Made by a program: the position numbers and the translations under genes. Below the pieces are notes generated by a model, which saw only the letters and a program-made list of their open reading frames with translations, was not told the origin of the DNA and searched no databases. DNA of 64,000 nt from Bacteroides sp. (GTDB lineage Bacteria; Bacteroidota; Bacteroidia; Bacteroidales; Muribaculaceae), in NCBI GenBank assembly GCA_014801225.1, contig JAAVEO010000016.1, positions 1 through 64,000 on the forward strand, read 5' to 3'. Positions 51,597 to 61,556 of the stretch are shown here, piece after piece; within the stretch, counting starts at the first letter, position 1; each line of letters begins with the position of its first letter.

Positions 51597-53714
51597 ATGC
51601 AAAAACGATTTTTAACCCTTGCCGCGGCAGCTTTCATGCTGGCGGCGCCAATGACCGACGCAATGGCAGCAGAGAGAGAAAATCCTTTCCTGAAGCCCTA
51701 CACCACGAAGTATGAGATTCCGCCTTTCGAGCAGATTACTACGGCTGATTTCATTCCCGCTATCAAGGCAGGTATCGCGGAGCAGGAGCAAAACATCATG
51801 AATATCGTGCGCAACCGTGCTGTGCCCGATTTCGACAACACTATCCTCCCCCTTGAGAATCTCAGCCCGATTCTCGAGAGAGTGGCCGGAGTGTTCTATC
51901 ATTATGACGGCGCAATGAGCACCGATGAGTTTGCCGCTATGGCTGAGGAGGCAATTCCCCTGCTCAACGAAGCCGGCAACCAGGTGAACCTCAACGATGC
52001 TCTTTTCCAGCGCATCAAGCAGGTATATGACAACCGCGACAAACTCAAACTGACACCCGTGCAGAAGCGCGTGGTAGAGAAATATTATCGTCAGTTTGCC
52101 GAGCAGGGAGCAGCCCTTCCCGCTGACAAGAAGGCCGAGCTCATCCGTATCAACGACGAGATTTCCAAACTCTTCATCCAGTACAACAAGAACCTGCTCA
52201 ACGCTACCAACAGCTTCTTCGTGACCGTTTACGACAAGGCTGACCTCGCAGGTCTGCCCGAGTCGTCTATCGCAATGGCAGCCGAGGAGGCTACCAACCG
52301 CGGTCTCGACGGCCTCTGGGTATTCACCCTTCATGCTCCCAGCCGTCTGCCGGTGCTCCAGAGCGCAGACAACCGCGGTCTCCGCGAGGCTATTTACAAG
52401 GGGTACACCACTCTGGCCTCCTACGGCGACAACAACAACTATCCCGTAATCGAGAAGATCGTGAAACTCCGTGCAGAGAAAGCCAAATTGATGGGCTTCG
52501 ACAATTTCGCACAGATGATGACCTCCCGCGTTATGGCCAAGACTCCCGAGGCTGCTACCAATCTTCTTATGCAGGTGTTCGAGCCGGCAGTGAAGCGTAG
52601 TGCCGAGGAGGTGGCCGACATGCAGGCCCTCGCCGACAAAGAGGGTGCTGGCATCACAATCGCTCCCTGGGACTATTACTACTACGCCGACAAGGTGAAG
52701 AAAGAGAAATACAACCTTGACGATAACGAAGTGCGTCCCTACTTCGCTCTTGACAATGTGCTGAAAGGACTCTTCTCAGCCGCCGAGCGTCTTTGGGGTA
52801 TCAAGATGGTAGAGATGCCTGATGCTCCCAAATATATGGATGAGGTGACTGTCTACGATGTGCAGGATGCAAAGACAGGAGAGCATATTTCTGTATTCAT
52901 GACCGACTATTTCCCCCGCGCTACAAAGCGTCAGGGCGCATGGATGGAGCAGATGCAGAGTGCCGGTCTCTATGAGAACGGCGAATACAAGCGTCCTATC
53001 GTATACAATGTGGGCAACTTCACACGTCCCGCCGGCGACACTCCGGCTCTTCTTACTCTCGATGAGGTGGAAACCACTTTCCATGAGTTCGGCCACGCTC
53101 TTCAGGGAATGCTCACCACAGCTCCCTACAAGAGCATCGCAGGCACAAACGTTGACCGCGACTATGTAGAGATGTGTTCTCAGATCAATGAGCATTGGGC
53201 TTTCACCCCCGAGCTCCTCAAAGAGTATGCCAAGCACTACAAGACAGGCGAGACTATTCCCGACGAGCTTATCAAGAAGCTTGAAGAGGCTTCCAAGTTC
53301 AATCAGGGCTTCGTCACCACCGAGCTTGCGGGCGCAGCTCTCCTCGACCTCGCCTGGGGCCAGATCGACGGCGAGAATGTAGATGTGGCAGGCTTCGAGA
53401 AGCAGGTGGCCGACAAGATCGGTATGCCCAAGGAGATCACTTTCCGCTATCGTTCACCCTACTTCAAGCATATCTTCGGCGATGACGGCTATGCTTCCGG
53501 CTATTATACTTATCTCTGGAGCCAGGTGCTTGAGGCCGACGCATGGGAACTCTTCGAGAAGAACGGCGTATTCGACAAGAAGACTGCCGATTCCTACAAG
53601 AAGAATATCTTCCAGAGCGGCGATACAGAGGACGCAATGGTACTCTTCAAGCGTTTCCGCGGCCATGAGCCCGACGCCAAGGCCCTCCTTCGTCTCCGTG
53701 GTCTTGACAAATAA
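51597..53714 (+). CDS. M3 family metallopeptidase (peptidyl-dipeptidase Dcp-like)
   Basis: Zinc oligopeptidase. The 705 residues start with a signal peptide (about 1-24, ending DAMAA), so it acts in the periplasm rather than the cytosol. The zinc site is FHEFGH (HEFGH 496-500), with the third ligand Glu about 25-30 residues on. The C-terminal FRYRSPYFKHIFGDDGYASGYY-type segment with the substrate-binding Tyr is present. It stands 31 bases after the preceding gene and is closed by a palindromic terminator. Confidence 0.93.
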   Translation: MQKRFLTLAAAAFMLAAPMTDAMAAERENPFLKPYTTKYEIPPFEQITTADFIPAIKAGIAEQEQNIMNIVRNRAVPDFDNTILPLENLSPILERVAGVFYHYDGAMSTDEFAAMAEEAIPLLNEAGNQVNLNDALFQRIKQVYDNRDKLKLTPVQKRVVEKYYRQFAEQGAALPADKKAELIRINDEISKLFIQYNKNLLNATNSFFVTVYDKADLAGLPESSIAMAAEEATNRGLDGLWVFTLHAPSRLPVLQSADNRGLREAIYKGYTTLASYGDNNNYPVIEKIVKLRAEKAKLMGFDNFAQMMTSRVMAKTPEAATNLLMQVFEPAVKRSAEEVADMQALADKEGAGITIAPWDYYYYADKVKKEKYNLDDNEVRPYFALDNVLKGLFSAAERLWGIKMVEMPDAPKYMDEVTVYDVQDAKTGEHISVFMTDYFPRATKRQGAWMEQMQSAGLYENGEYKRPIVYNVGNFTRPAGDTPALLTLDEVETTFHEFGHALQGMLTTAPYKSIAGTNVDRDYVEMCSQINEHWAFTPELLKEYAKHYKTGETIPDELIKKLEEASKFNQGFVTTELAGAALLDLAWGQIDGENVDVAGFEKQVADKIGMPKEITFRYRSPYFKHIFGDDGYASGYYTYLWSQVLEADAWELFEKNGVFDKKTADSYKKNIFQSGDTEDAMVLFKRFRGHEPDAKALLRLRGLDK

Positions 53715-53737
53715 TCCCGTCATAAGATAAAACCGGT

Positions 53738-53775
53738 AACCGGGCTATCCGTGAAATTTCACGGATAGCCCGGTT
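53738..53775 (+). terminator. Perfect 38-bp palindrome terminator after the M3 peptidase gene
   Basis: AACCGGGCTATCCGTGAAA is followed directly by its exact complement, so the hairpin has a 17- or 18-bp stem once a tight turn is allowed. CTCTTCATTCTTCC follows. It lies 23 bases after the stop. Confidence 0.75.
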
Positions 53776-53802
53776 CTCTTCATTCTTCCCCTACGGTTTT
53801 AC

Positions 53803-53833
53803 TTGCTAACCTCACGAACTTTCGCTAATTTTG
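53803..53833 (+). promoter_or_regulatory. Promoter of ribD, placed for a leaderless start
   Basis: TTG (53803-53805), a 20-base spacer and TAATTTTG (53826-53833). Only 4 bases separate the -7 box from the ATG at 53838, so transcription should begin at or within a few bases of the start codon. Confidence 0.6.
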
Positions 53834-53837
53834 CAAC

Positions 53838-54845
53838 ATGGATAAACTCATTTCAGCTTCCGACAAAGTCTACATGGCCCGCGCTCTTCAGCTTGCCGCC
53901 TACGGAGCCGGCCACGTCTCTCCCAATCCTATGGTCGGAGCCGTAGTCACTGCCCGCGACCGTATCATCGGCGAAGGATGGCACCGTCAATATGGCCGAG
54001 CTCATGCCGAAGTCAACGCGATTGCCTCTGTGAGAGAGGCCGACAAGTGGCTACTGCCCGAGGCTACCATCTACGTAACCCTCGAACCATGCTCCCATTA
54101 CGGCAAAACCCCACCCTGCGCACGCCTGCTTATCGACAAGGGGGTAAGACGTGTGGTGACAGGTTCGCCCGACCCGAATCCCCTTGTTGCGGGAAGAGGG
54201 ATTAAGATGCTGCGCGAAGCCGGAATCGAGGTGAGGGAGAATGTAATGCGTGAGGAATGTGACAATCTCAACCGCCGTTTTCTGACGGCCCAGACCCTCC
54301 GGCGCCCTTGGATACAGCTCAAATGGGCTTGCAGCGCCGATGGCTATATGGGCTCGCTCGATGCCGGAGGCAACCCCGAGCCCTGCTCCTATTCCAATCC
54401 TCTTTCAAGAGTGCTGATGCATAAAGAACGCTCCATGGCCGATGCCATAATGGTAGGCACAGGCACAGTGATAGCCGATAATCCCCGCCTCTCCCTACGC
54501 GATTGGCCGGGACGTGATCCGCAAAGGGTAACATTCCGATCCCCGCGTATTCCGGAAAGCAGCCATATTTTGCAAGGGAATTGCATCTTCATAGACCCTA
54601 CTGAGAATCTTACCGAAGCCATGCACTCTCTATTTGCCGAGGAGAATATAAGCTCGCTGATGGTGGAGGGTGGCGCCACTCTCCTCAAATCCTTTATAGA
54701 AGCCGGATTATACGACGAGATAAGAATCGAGCGTACATCCGAAATCCAAGGGAGCGGAGTGAAAGCTCCGAGTCTGCCCGAAGGAGTAGTAAAGACGGAG
54801 GAGAACATCGTGAGAGGGAACACCATCACAATCTGGAGACGTTAA
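53838..54845 (+). CDS. ribD: Bifunctional riboflavin biosynthesis deaminase/reductase
   Basis: Deaminates the pyrimidine and reduces the ribosyl side chain in riboflavin synthesis. The 335 residues have the deaminase domain (about 1-148) with zinc ligands in GRAHAEVNAI and EPCSHYGKTPPCARLL. The reductase domain (about 155-335) contains PWIQLKWACSADGYM, AIMVGTGTVIADNP and LMVEGGATLL. It starts immediately after the promoter box. It is not clustered with other rib genes here, and no FMN riboswitch was seen. Confidence 0.96.
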   Translation: MDKLISASDKVYMARALQLAAYGAGHVSPNPMVGAVVTARDRIIGEGWHRQYGRAHAEVNAIASVREADKWLLPEATIYVTLEPCSHYGKTPPCARLLIDKGVRRVVTGSPDPNPLVAGRGIKMLREAGIEVRENVMREECDNLNRRFLTAQTLRRPWIQLKWACSADGYMGSLDAGGNPEPCSYSNPLSRVLMHKERSMADAIMVGTGTVIADNPRLSLRDWPGRDPQRVTFRSPRIPESSHILQGNCIFIDPTENLTEAMHSLFAEENISSLMVEGGATLLKSFIEAGLYDEIRIERTSEIQGSGVKAPSLPEGVVKTEENIVRGNTITIWRR

Positions 54846-54913
54846 AAAGCTCTAAAAAAAGCAATATTCTGAAAAAGCTACGCGCGAAGACACGCTAATT
54901 TGCGAAGAAATAG

Positions 54914-54921
54914 TAACTTTG
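54914..54921 (+). promoter_or_regulatory. Promoter -7 box of the DUF6242 gene
   Basis: TAACTTTG, 80 bases before the ATG at 55002. Confidence 0.5.
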
Positions 54922-55001
54922 CAAGTTGAAACCCCACCCAATTCCGCTTACACGGGATTGAAGCGGGCGGAAATCATTCCATACCCACAAACGCTATCAT
55001 C

Positions 55002-56522
55002 GTGAAAAAGAGATATACGAAGTGCAAACGCTCCCTTCTGTCGCTGCTCGCCATGGCGCTTATCGCCATGACAGCTTGCAACAAAGATGACAATGATATC
55101 AATAATACGGCGAGCATGTATGTGCCCGCTGTAGCCGTCACCAGATTCTATCTGAAAGCGGATAGCAAGGTGATGAATAATCTTGACTCCGTGTTCTTCT
55201 CGATCGATCTGGAGAATGGCGTGATTTTCAATGCTGACTCCCTTCCCAAGGGGACAAAGATAAGCACCCTCATCCCTATGATCACATATTCCTCCACTGT
55301 AACCGATGCTTCTATCGAGATGGAGGGAGGCTCCTATCGCACCGGCACCACCGACTATCGCAAGAATCCGGGCGATTCCATCGACTTCACCGGAAAAGTG
55401 ACGCTGACTCTCAAATCGGAGGATGTGAGCCGCTCGTATCTGCTGAAGGTGAATGTGCATAAAACCGATGCCGATTCCCTGACATGGGGGGAGACAGCTT
55501 TCTCCGACCTCCCTTCCCGTATGGCCTCGCCCCGACGCCAGAAGACAGTGGCTGCGGGAGATAAGACCTATTCCCTTATCGAGGAGAGCGACGGCACCTT
55601 CACTTTCGCCTCTTGCACTGATCTTTTCCGCTATCAGTGGGACAAAAAGGCTGTGACCCTCCCTGCGGGCTCCGATGTAAGAAATCTCGAATACGCAGGA
55701 GGCTGCCTGTATATCCTCGACGGCAACGGAGCGCTCATGAAAGCCGACCCCTCCGATATGCAATGGAGCGCTACCGGCGAGATCTGGACATCTATTGACG
55801 GAGAATACGCCGGCCATATCCTCGGTATAGGTCTTAAGGACGGAGTGATGACCCATCTGCATTATCCCGCCGCTTCCAACATAGCCGTGACTCCCGTGGA
55901 AGAGGGTTTCCCTGTGAAAGAACATTCCGCTATGCAGGCGATATCCAACAGTTGGAGCGCCCAACCTACGGTTTTCATCTTCGGCGGCGTGACCTCCGAC
56001 GGGACAGTGACCGATGCCGTATGGGCCTTTGACGGTGAGAGCTGGGCAAATATCAATAACGGCATAGTGCCGGCTCTGGCCGGCGCATCCGTGGTGCCAT
56101 ACTACAGCTACCGACAGACCTCCACATCCTGGATTCAGAACGAATATGAGGTATGGCTCCTCTTCGGAGGCCGTCAGGCCAACGGAGAGCTAAACCGCAC
56201 TCTCTACGTAAGTTATGACAATGGCGTGAATTGGAAAAAAGCCGATACTTCACTGCAGCTTCCGGATATTATCCCCGGTATGCAGCAGGCCGATTGCCTC
56301 GTAAGCTCGATAGCCATGCAGAGCAATCTCTCGGATGCCTGGACCGTACTGAAGGCTCCCAAGCGCGTGATGACCCGACTCCCATATGAAATCGACGGAT
56401 ATGAGATAAGCTGGAAATGTCCCTATCTCTTTATCTTCGGAGGGGAGAACAAAGCGGGCAGCCTCGACAGCCGCGTATGGAGAGGAGTGCTCGAACGTAT
56501 GCGATTCACTCCGCTAATCTAA
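55002..56522 (+). CDS. DUF6242 family lipoprotein with beta-propeller-like repeats
   Basis: Resembles the DUF6242 lipoproteins of Bacteroidales; the function is unknown. The 506 residues have a signal and lipobox (about 12-26, ALIAMTAC). An N-terminal domain of about 130 residues contains paired strands. The remaining part shows Kelch-like blade motifs, such as TVFIFGGVTSDGTVTDAVWAF in pattern form, VWLLFGGRQANGELN and LFIFGGENKAGSLDSRVW. It precedes the outer-membrane assembly genes, though by position only. Confidence 0.75.
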   Translation: MKKRYTKCKRSLLSLLAMALIAMTACNKDDNDINNTASMYVPAVAVTRFYLKADSKVMNNLDSVFFSIDLENGVIFNADSLPKGTKISTLIPMITYSSTVTDASIEMEGGSYRTGTTDYRKNPGDSIDFTGKVTLTLKSEDVSRSYLLKVNVHKTDADSLTWGETAFSDLPSRMASPRRQKTVAAGDKTYSLIEESDGTFTFASCTDLFRYQWDKKAVTLPAGSDVRNLEYAGGCLYILDGNGALMKADPSDMQWSATGEIWTSIDGEYAGHILGIGLKDGVMTHLHYPAASNIAVTPVEEGFPVKEHSAMQAISNSWSAQPTVFIFGGVTSDGTVTDAVWAFDGESWANINNGIVPALAGASVVPYYSYRQTSTSWIQNEYEVWLLFGGRQANGELNRTLYVSYDNGVNWKKADTSLQLPDIIPGMQQADCLVSSIAMQSNLSDAWTVLKAPKRVMTRLPYEIDGYEISWKCPYLFIFGGENKAGSLDSRVWRGVLERMRFTPLI

Positions 56523-56607
56523 TGAAGGATAGCATCTTTTTCATATTCTCTTCCTCATCGTCTATATCTCACCTCATCTACACTTCTTATAATCCTCTCT
56601 ACTCCTG

Positions 56608-57312
56608 ATGAATCACTCAAGAATGAAACAGAGACTATTGACAGCGCTGATATGCGCCATGATCCTGATCGCCACTTCCTTTTCCGCACGGGGACAGGAG
56701 GACTATCGCTTCGATATAGGAGGCGGTGTCGGTATGTCGGGATATTTAGGCGACGCCAACACCGCCAATCTCTGGCAGAACCCCGGTTGGGACGTAGAGC
56801 TTCTGCTCCGCTACATAGGGAATCCGCGATGGGCCTTCAAGACCAATTTCTATGTAGGCGGTCTGAGCGGCGACTCCTCGCAGATGACCAATGTCTACCC
56901 GGACGGGAATACTTATAAATTCTCCAACACCTTCTATGAACTCGGCGAGATGGCCGAATTCAATTTCTTCAATTACGGGATGGGCGAGACATATCGTAAA
57001 CTGCGACGTTTCACCCCCTATATCACCGCCGGACTCAGTGTGACAATGTGGAGCGTAGACTCCAAAATGGGAGCGGGATTCACTATCCCCTTCGGCATAG
57101 GAGCGAAATTCAAGCTCAGCAAGCGCTGGAATCTCGGCTTGGAATTCCTGATGAAGAAGGTATTCGCCGACCGTTTCGACGGCGAGGCCCTCAAGGATCC
57201 CTACACGATAAAAAGCTCGTTTATGAAGAACACCGACTGGTATTCCACGCTGACGCTCACAATCAGCTATGAATTCTCCAAGCGGTGTGAGGTGTGCAAC
57301 TATAAAGACTGA
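56608..57312 (+). CDS. DUF6089 family outer-membrane protein
   Basis: Small beta-barrel protein typical of the uppS-bamA neighbourhood in Bacteroidetes; its role is not known. The 234 residues have a signal peptide (about 1-29, ending SARGQ; a Met at codon 6 is an alternative start). Barrel-like strands follow: DIGGGVGMSGYLGDAN, FNFFNYGMG, FTPYITAGLSVTMW and GAGFTIPFGIGAKFKLSKRW. The uppS gene begins 13 bases after its stop, which supports a shared operon. Confidence 0.85.
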   Translation: MNHSRMKQRLLTALICAMILIATSFSARGQEDYRFDIGGGVGMSGYLGDANTANLWQNPGWDVELLLRYIGNPRWAFKTNFYVGGLSGDSSQMTNVYPDGNTYKFSNTFYELGEMAEFNFFNYGMGETYRKLRRFTPYITAGLSVTMWSVDSKMGAGFTIPFGIGAKFKLSKRWNLGLEFLMKKVFADRFDGEALKDPYTIKSSFMKNTDWYSTLTLTISYEFSKRCEVCNYKD

Positions 57313-57325
57313 CCCATACATCAAG

Positions 57326-58084
57326 ATGGAAGAACTCGACATATTGCTTCAACAGATAGATAAGGACAGACTCCCCCGCCATGTAGCCATGATTATGGAC
57401 GGCAACGGCCGTTGGGCCCGCAGCCGCGGCATGGAGCGTAGCAACGGCCATTCCGAGGGAGTTGTCAGTGTGCGCCGTGTGACGGAACTCTCTTCCGATC
57501 TCGGCATAGGCTACCTTACGCTCTACGCTTTCTCCACAGAAAACTGGAATCGGCCTGACGCCGAAGTGGAGACCCTCATGCATCTCATCGGATGGGCTAT
57601 AGAGCAGGAGCTCCCGGATCTGAAACGTAATAATGTCAGAATCCATCTCATCGGCGATATCGACCGCATCCCAGAGGGGCCGCGCCGCCGGCTTCTCGAT
57701 GCCCGCGACCAGACGGCAGGTTGCACCGGGTTGCAACTCATGATGTGCCTCAGCTATTCGGCACGCTGGGAACTCACCCGGGCGGCACGCACATTGGCGG
57801 CCCGAGCCGCATCCGGAGAGATTGATGCAGCTTCCATCTCAGAAGAGGATATAGCCGCATCGCTCGCCACAGCCGGCATCCCCGACCCGGACCTTCTTAT
57901 ACGCACGGGAGGAGAATACAGGATAAGCAATTTCCTGCTTTGGCAGATAGCTTACAGCGAACTCTATTTCACTCCTACCCTCTGGCCCGATTTCGACAAG
58001 GCCGAATATGCCAAGGCGATAATCGATTATCAGAGCCGCGAACGCCGTTTCGGCAAGACAAGCGATCAGGTCACTTCCAAATAA
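57326..58084 (+). CDS. uppS: Isoprenyl transferase (undecaprenyl diphosphate synthase)
   Basis: Makes the C55 lipid carrier for peptidoglycan and surface glycans by cis-condensation of isopentenyl diphosphate. The 252 residues start at ATG 57326 (MEELDILLQQ). Conserved regions: RHVAMIMDGNGRWARSRG with the catalytic Asp, YLTLYAFSTENWNRP, and the C-terminal DLLIRTGGEYRISNFLLWQ followed by YSELYFTPTLWPDF. It lies between the DUF6089 gene and bamA. Confidence 0.97.
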   Translation: MEELDILLQQIDKDRLPRHVAMIMDGNGRWARSRGMERSNGHSEGVVSVRRVTELSSDLGIGYLTLYAFSTENWNRPDAEVETLMHLIGWAIEQELPDLKRNNVRIHLIGDIDRIPEGPRRRLLDARDQTAGCTGLQLMMCLSYSARWELTRAARTLAARAASGEIDAASISEEDIAASLATAGIPDPDLLIRTGGEYRISNFLLWQIAYSELYFTPTLWPDFDKAEYAKAIIDYQSRERRFGKTSDQVTSK

Positions 58085-58107
58085 CAGAAGACTTCCACAT
58101 CCAACAC

Positions 58108-60771
58108 ATGAAACATATATTCAAGTTCTTAGCCACAGCCGCAGTGATGCTGCTTCTCGGAGTATCCAATGCGTCAGCACTCGATATAACACTCCCCGTG
58201 GCCTCCGACACAATCTATAACCCCGACGTGATTTATTCACCGATGCCGCGCAGTTATGAGATAGCCGGTATCGATGTGAAGGGTGTGAATAATGTCGATG
58301 ATTATGTCATCATCGGCTATTCCGGTCTGTCGGTAGGCGAAAAGGTGGAGATTCCGGGCGACGACATCACTAATGCCGTGAAGCGATTTTGGCGTCAGGG
58401 TCTCTATTCGAAAGTACAGATCAAGGTGACCAAAATCGTGGGCGACAAGGCGTGGCTCGAGATCGACCTCCGTCAGCAGCCCCGTATGTCGGAACTTCGT
58501 TTCGAGGGTGTTAAGGGGGGCGAGCGCAAGGATCTCAACGAGCGTCTCGGCATGGTGGAAGGCCAGCAGCTCACTCCCAATATCATTGACCGCGCAAAGA
58601 AAATCATCCAGAAGTATTATGCCGACAAGGGGTTCAAGAATGCTTCTGTCACTATGCGTCAGCAGCCCGACCTGAGCAAGGAGAACCAGGTGATTCTTAC
58701 CGCCGATATCGACCGTCACAACAAGGTTAAGGTGCATAAGATTTATATCGACGGCAATGAGGTACTCTCCGATTCGCGTGTGAAACGCGCTATGAAGAAG
58801 ACCAACGAGAAGGGAAATCTTCTCAACATATTCAAGCAGAAGAAATTCGTGGATTCCGATTATCGCGACGATAAGCAGCGAATTATCGACAAATATAACG
58901 AGCTCGGTTATCGTGATGCCAAGATCGTTTCCGACAGTGTGGCCCGATATGATGACAATACCGTAGACGTATTCCTCAACGTAGATGAGGGTAAGCGTTA
59001 TTATATCTCCGATATCTCATGGATCGGCAATACGGTATATCCTACCGAAACATTGGGGAATGTGCTCGGCATATATCCCGGCGACGTCTACAACCAGAAG
59101 CTTCTCAACAAACGTACCCAGGAGGATGACGATGCCGTATCCAGTCTCTATCTCGACAATGGCTATCTCTTCTTCCAGCTTGTGCCCATCGAGGAAAATA
59201 TCAAGGGAGACAGTATCGCACTCCAGATGAGAATGTTCGAGGGTCCGCAGGCGAGAATCAACCGTGTTGTGATCAACGGCAACGATCAGCTCTTCGAGAA
59301 GGTGATACGTCGCGACCTGCGAGTGCGCCCCGGTGAGCTTTTCTCCAAGAGCGACCTTATGCGCTCGGCCCGTGAGATCGCGGCCAGCGGCCACTTCAAC
59401 CCCGAGACAATGGGTGTGGATCCTCAGCCCAATGAGAACGACGGCACAGTGGATATCGTATTCAATCTCGAATCCAAGGCCAACGACAAGGTGCAGATAT
59501 CTTTCGGTTGGGGCCAGTCGGGTCTTACCGGCCAGGTGGGGCTCTCCTTCTCCAATTTCTCGATGAAGAATCTCTTCAATCCCGGTTCCTACCGAGGTAT
59601 CATTCCGCGAGGCGACGGACAGACCTTCTCCATCTCGGCTCAGACAAATGCCAAGTATTACCAAAGCTACAACATCTCCTTTATGGATCCCTGGGTAGGA
59701 GGAAAGCGTCCCAACTCCCTCTCCGTCTCCCTGGACTACAGCCGCTCCACCGGTATCAACTCCAGCTTCTACAACAACAACTGGAACTATGCCTACCTCT
59801 ACTCCCCCTACTACAACGGATCGGCCGGCACCAACTACGGCACTTATGCCTACGAGAACGCCTACGACCCGAACAAGGTGCTCCAGCTTGCAGGCGTATC
59901 CGTAGGTTTCGGCACACGCCTCACATGGCCTGACGACTATTTCATGTTCCAGGCCTCACTATCCTACCGATGGTATTATCTGAAGAACTGGGAGTATCTC
60001 TACTATATGAACAACGGTACGTCCAACTCCCTTATGCTGGGCCTTCATCTCTCGCGCGAGAGTATCGACAATCCGATCTATACCCGCCGAGGTTCAAGCT
60101 TTGCTGTGGATGTGACTCTCACACCTCCCACCTCGCTCTTCTCCAAGAATAAGGATTGGAAGAAGCTCTCCGAGCAAGCCGACTATTATAACCGCGACAC
60201 CAAGAGCCGTGAGGCAGCCCGCGCAGAACTTTACCGCTGGATCGAGTATTGGAAAGTGAAATTCAAGAGCAAGACCTACACTCCGCTCACCGATCCCAAC
60301 GGACAATGGACTCTCGTGCTCATGACTCGCGCCGACTTCGCACTTCTCGGCAGCTACAACAAATATTTCAAGACTCCATTCGAGACGTTCTACTTCGGCG
60401 GCGACGGTATGTCGGGCACTTATACTTATGCTACAGAGACTGTGGCTATGCGAGGATATGAGAACGGTCAGTTCACACCTAACGGTTACGAGGGTTATGC
60501 CTACGGACGTTTCGGCGTAGAGCTTCACTTCCCCTTCCTCCTGCAACCTACCACCACTATCTATGCCCTTGCATTCGCCGAAGCCGGCAACTGCTGGACC
60601 TCCGTGAAGGACTTCTCCCCCTTCAACCTCAAGCGAAGCGCCGGCGTGGGTGTGCGTGTATATCTCTCCATGCTCGGTATCCTCGGTATCGATTGGGGTT
60701 ATGGTTTCGACAAGGTGTGGGGACGTCGCGGCGGCAGTCAGCTCCACTTCGTGCTCGGACAGGAATTCTAA
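58108..60771 (+). CDS. bamA: Outer-membrane protein assembly factor BamA
   Basis: Central Omp85 insertase of the outer membrane. The 887 residues start at ATG 58108 with a signal peptide (about 1-28). The first POTRA begins at YEIAGIDVKGVNNV, the next repeats follow at MSELRFEGVKGG, VKVHKIYIDGNEVL, YYISDISWIGNTVY and INRVVINGNDQLF, giving five. The 16-strand barrel then runs to the final FVLGQEF with C-terminal Phe. Inserts in the barrel loops (for example around 570-610, Tyr/Asn-rich) are larger than in proteobacterial BamA. Two Skp-like chaperone genes follow. Confidence 0.96.
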   Translation: MKHIFKFLATAAVMLLLGVSNASALDITLPVASDTIYNPDVIYSPMPRSYEIAGIDVKGVNNVDDYVIIGYSGLSVGEKVEIPGDDITNAVKRFWRQGLYSKVQIKVTKIVGDKAWLEIDLRQQPRMSELRFEGVKGGERKDLNERLGMVEGQQLTPNIIDRAKKIIQKYYADKGFKNASVTMRQQPDLSKENQVILTADIDRHNKVKVHKIYIDGNEVLSDSRVKRAMKKTNEKGNLLNIFKQKKFVDSDYRDDKQRIIDKYNELGYRDAKIVSDSVARYDDNTVDVFLNVDEGKRYYISDISWIGNTVYPTETLGNVLGIYPGDVYNQKLLNKRTQEDDDAVSSLYLDNGYLFFQLVPIEENIKGDSIALQMRMFEGPQARINRVVINGNDQLFEKVIRRDLRVRPGELFSKSDLMRSAREIAASGHFNPETMGVDPQPNENDGTVDIVFNLESKANDKVQISFGWGQSGLTGQVGLSFSNFSMKNLFNPGSYRGIIPRGDGQTFSISAQTNAKYYQSYNISFMDPWVGGKRPNSLSVSLDYSRSTGINSSFYNNNWNYAYLYSPYYNGSAGTNYGTYAYENAYDPNKVLQLAGVSVGFGTRLTWPDDYFMFQASLSYRWYYLKNWEYLYYMNNGTSNSLMLGLHLSRESIDNPIYTRRGSSFAVDVTLTPPTSLFSKNKDWKKLSEQADYYNRDTKSREAARAELYRWIEYWKVKFKSKTYTPLTDPNGQWTLVLMTRADFALLGSYNKYFKTPFETFYFGGDGMSGTYTYATETVAMRGYENGQFTPNGYEGYAYGRFGVELHFPFLLQPTTTIYALAFAEAGNCWTSVKDFSPFNLKRSAGVGVRVYLSMLGILGIDWGYGFDKVWGRRGGSQLHFVLGQEF

Positions 60772-60937
60772 CAGGGGTCGCGGCATAGAGGAGTAAAAGA
60801 ATGTCTCCACAGGCTATATCTTAACCCCTTAAACCTTATGCCGCCCTAATTTGTCTTTTCTTTAAGGAATATTTCTTAAATCTCCCTGATTTCTCAAATT
60901 TCCCATAAGAATAAGAAAACAAAAAACAGAAACGTAT

Positions 60938-61453
60938 ATGAAAAAAATACTTATCGCCGCGATTATCGCCCTTGCAGGGTTCGCTTCGGCTTCGGCCCAG
61001 AAATTCGCACTCGTGGATATGGATTATATCCTTCGCAATGTCCCCTCTTACGAGATGGCCAATGAGCAGCTCAATCAGGTGTCACAGCGTTGGGAGAAAG
61101 AGGTGGAGCAGCTTTCGAAAGAGGCCGAGACCATGTTCAAGAATTATCAGAGCGACATGGTGTTTCTCACCGACGACCAGAAAAAGAAACGCGAGGAGGA
61201 GATTGTAGCCAAGGAGAAGGAAGTGACCGATACCCGCTACAAATACTTCGGACCGGAAGGAGAGCTCTATAAGAAGCGCCAGAGCCTTATGAAGCCTATT
61301 CAGGAAGACGTCTACAATGCCATAAAGGCCGTAGCCGAAGAGAAGGGGTATCAGACTATCTTCGACAGAGCTTCCTCGCAAAGCATCGTGTTCGCTTCGC
61401 CGCGTATAGATGTGAGCAACGATGTGCTTGCCAAGCTCGGTTATTCCAAGTAA
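60938..61453 (+). CDS. OmpH/Skp family periplasmic chaperone, copy 1
   Basis: Periplasmic holdase that keeps outer-membrane proteins soluble on the way to BamA. The 171 residues have a signal peptide (about 1-20, ending SASAQ), the beta start KFALVDMDYILRNVPSYEMANEQL, a long coiled coil (about 45-120, rich in Lys/Glu) and a C-terminal strand part (TIFDRASSQSIVFAS). It sits 166 bases after bamA, a gap without a clear promoter. Confidence 0.92.
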   Translation: MKKILIAAIIALAGFASASAQKFALVDMDYILRNVPSYEMANEQLNQVSQRWEKEVEQLSKEAETMFKNYQSDMVFLTDDQKKKREEEIVAKEKEVTDTRYKYFGPEGELYKKRQSLMKPIQEDVYNAIKAVAEEKGYQTIFDRASSQSIVFASPRIDVSNDVLAKLGYSK

Positions 61454-61556
61454 TCTCTCCCTTAATAGATCGGCTTACCCGGACGGGATCTACTCTCGAG
61501 GCGAGGACCAATCATAAATTCAATATAATACAACATAATATTTTTTAGACACAGAC

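Noticed and set aside
53838-53900. FMN riboswitch for ribD
   Set aside because: There is no room for one: the promoter box ends 4 bases before the start codon and no conserved FMN-aptamer sequence lies upstream.
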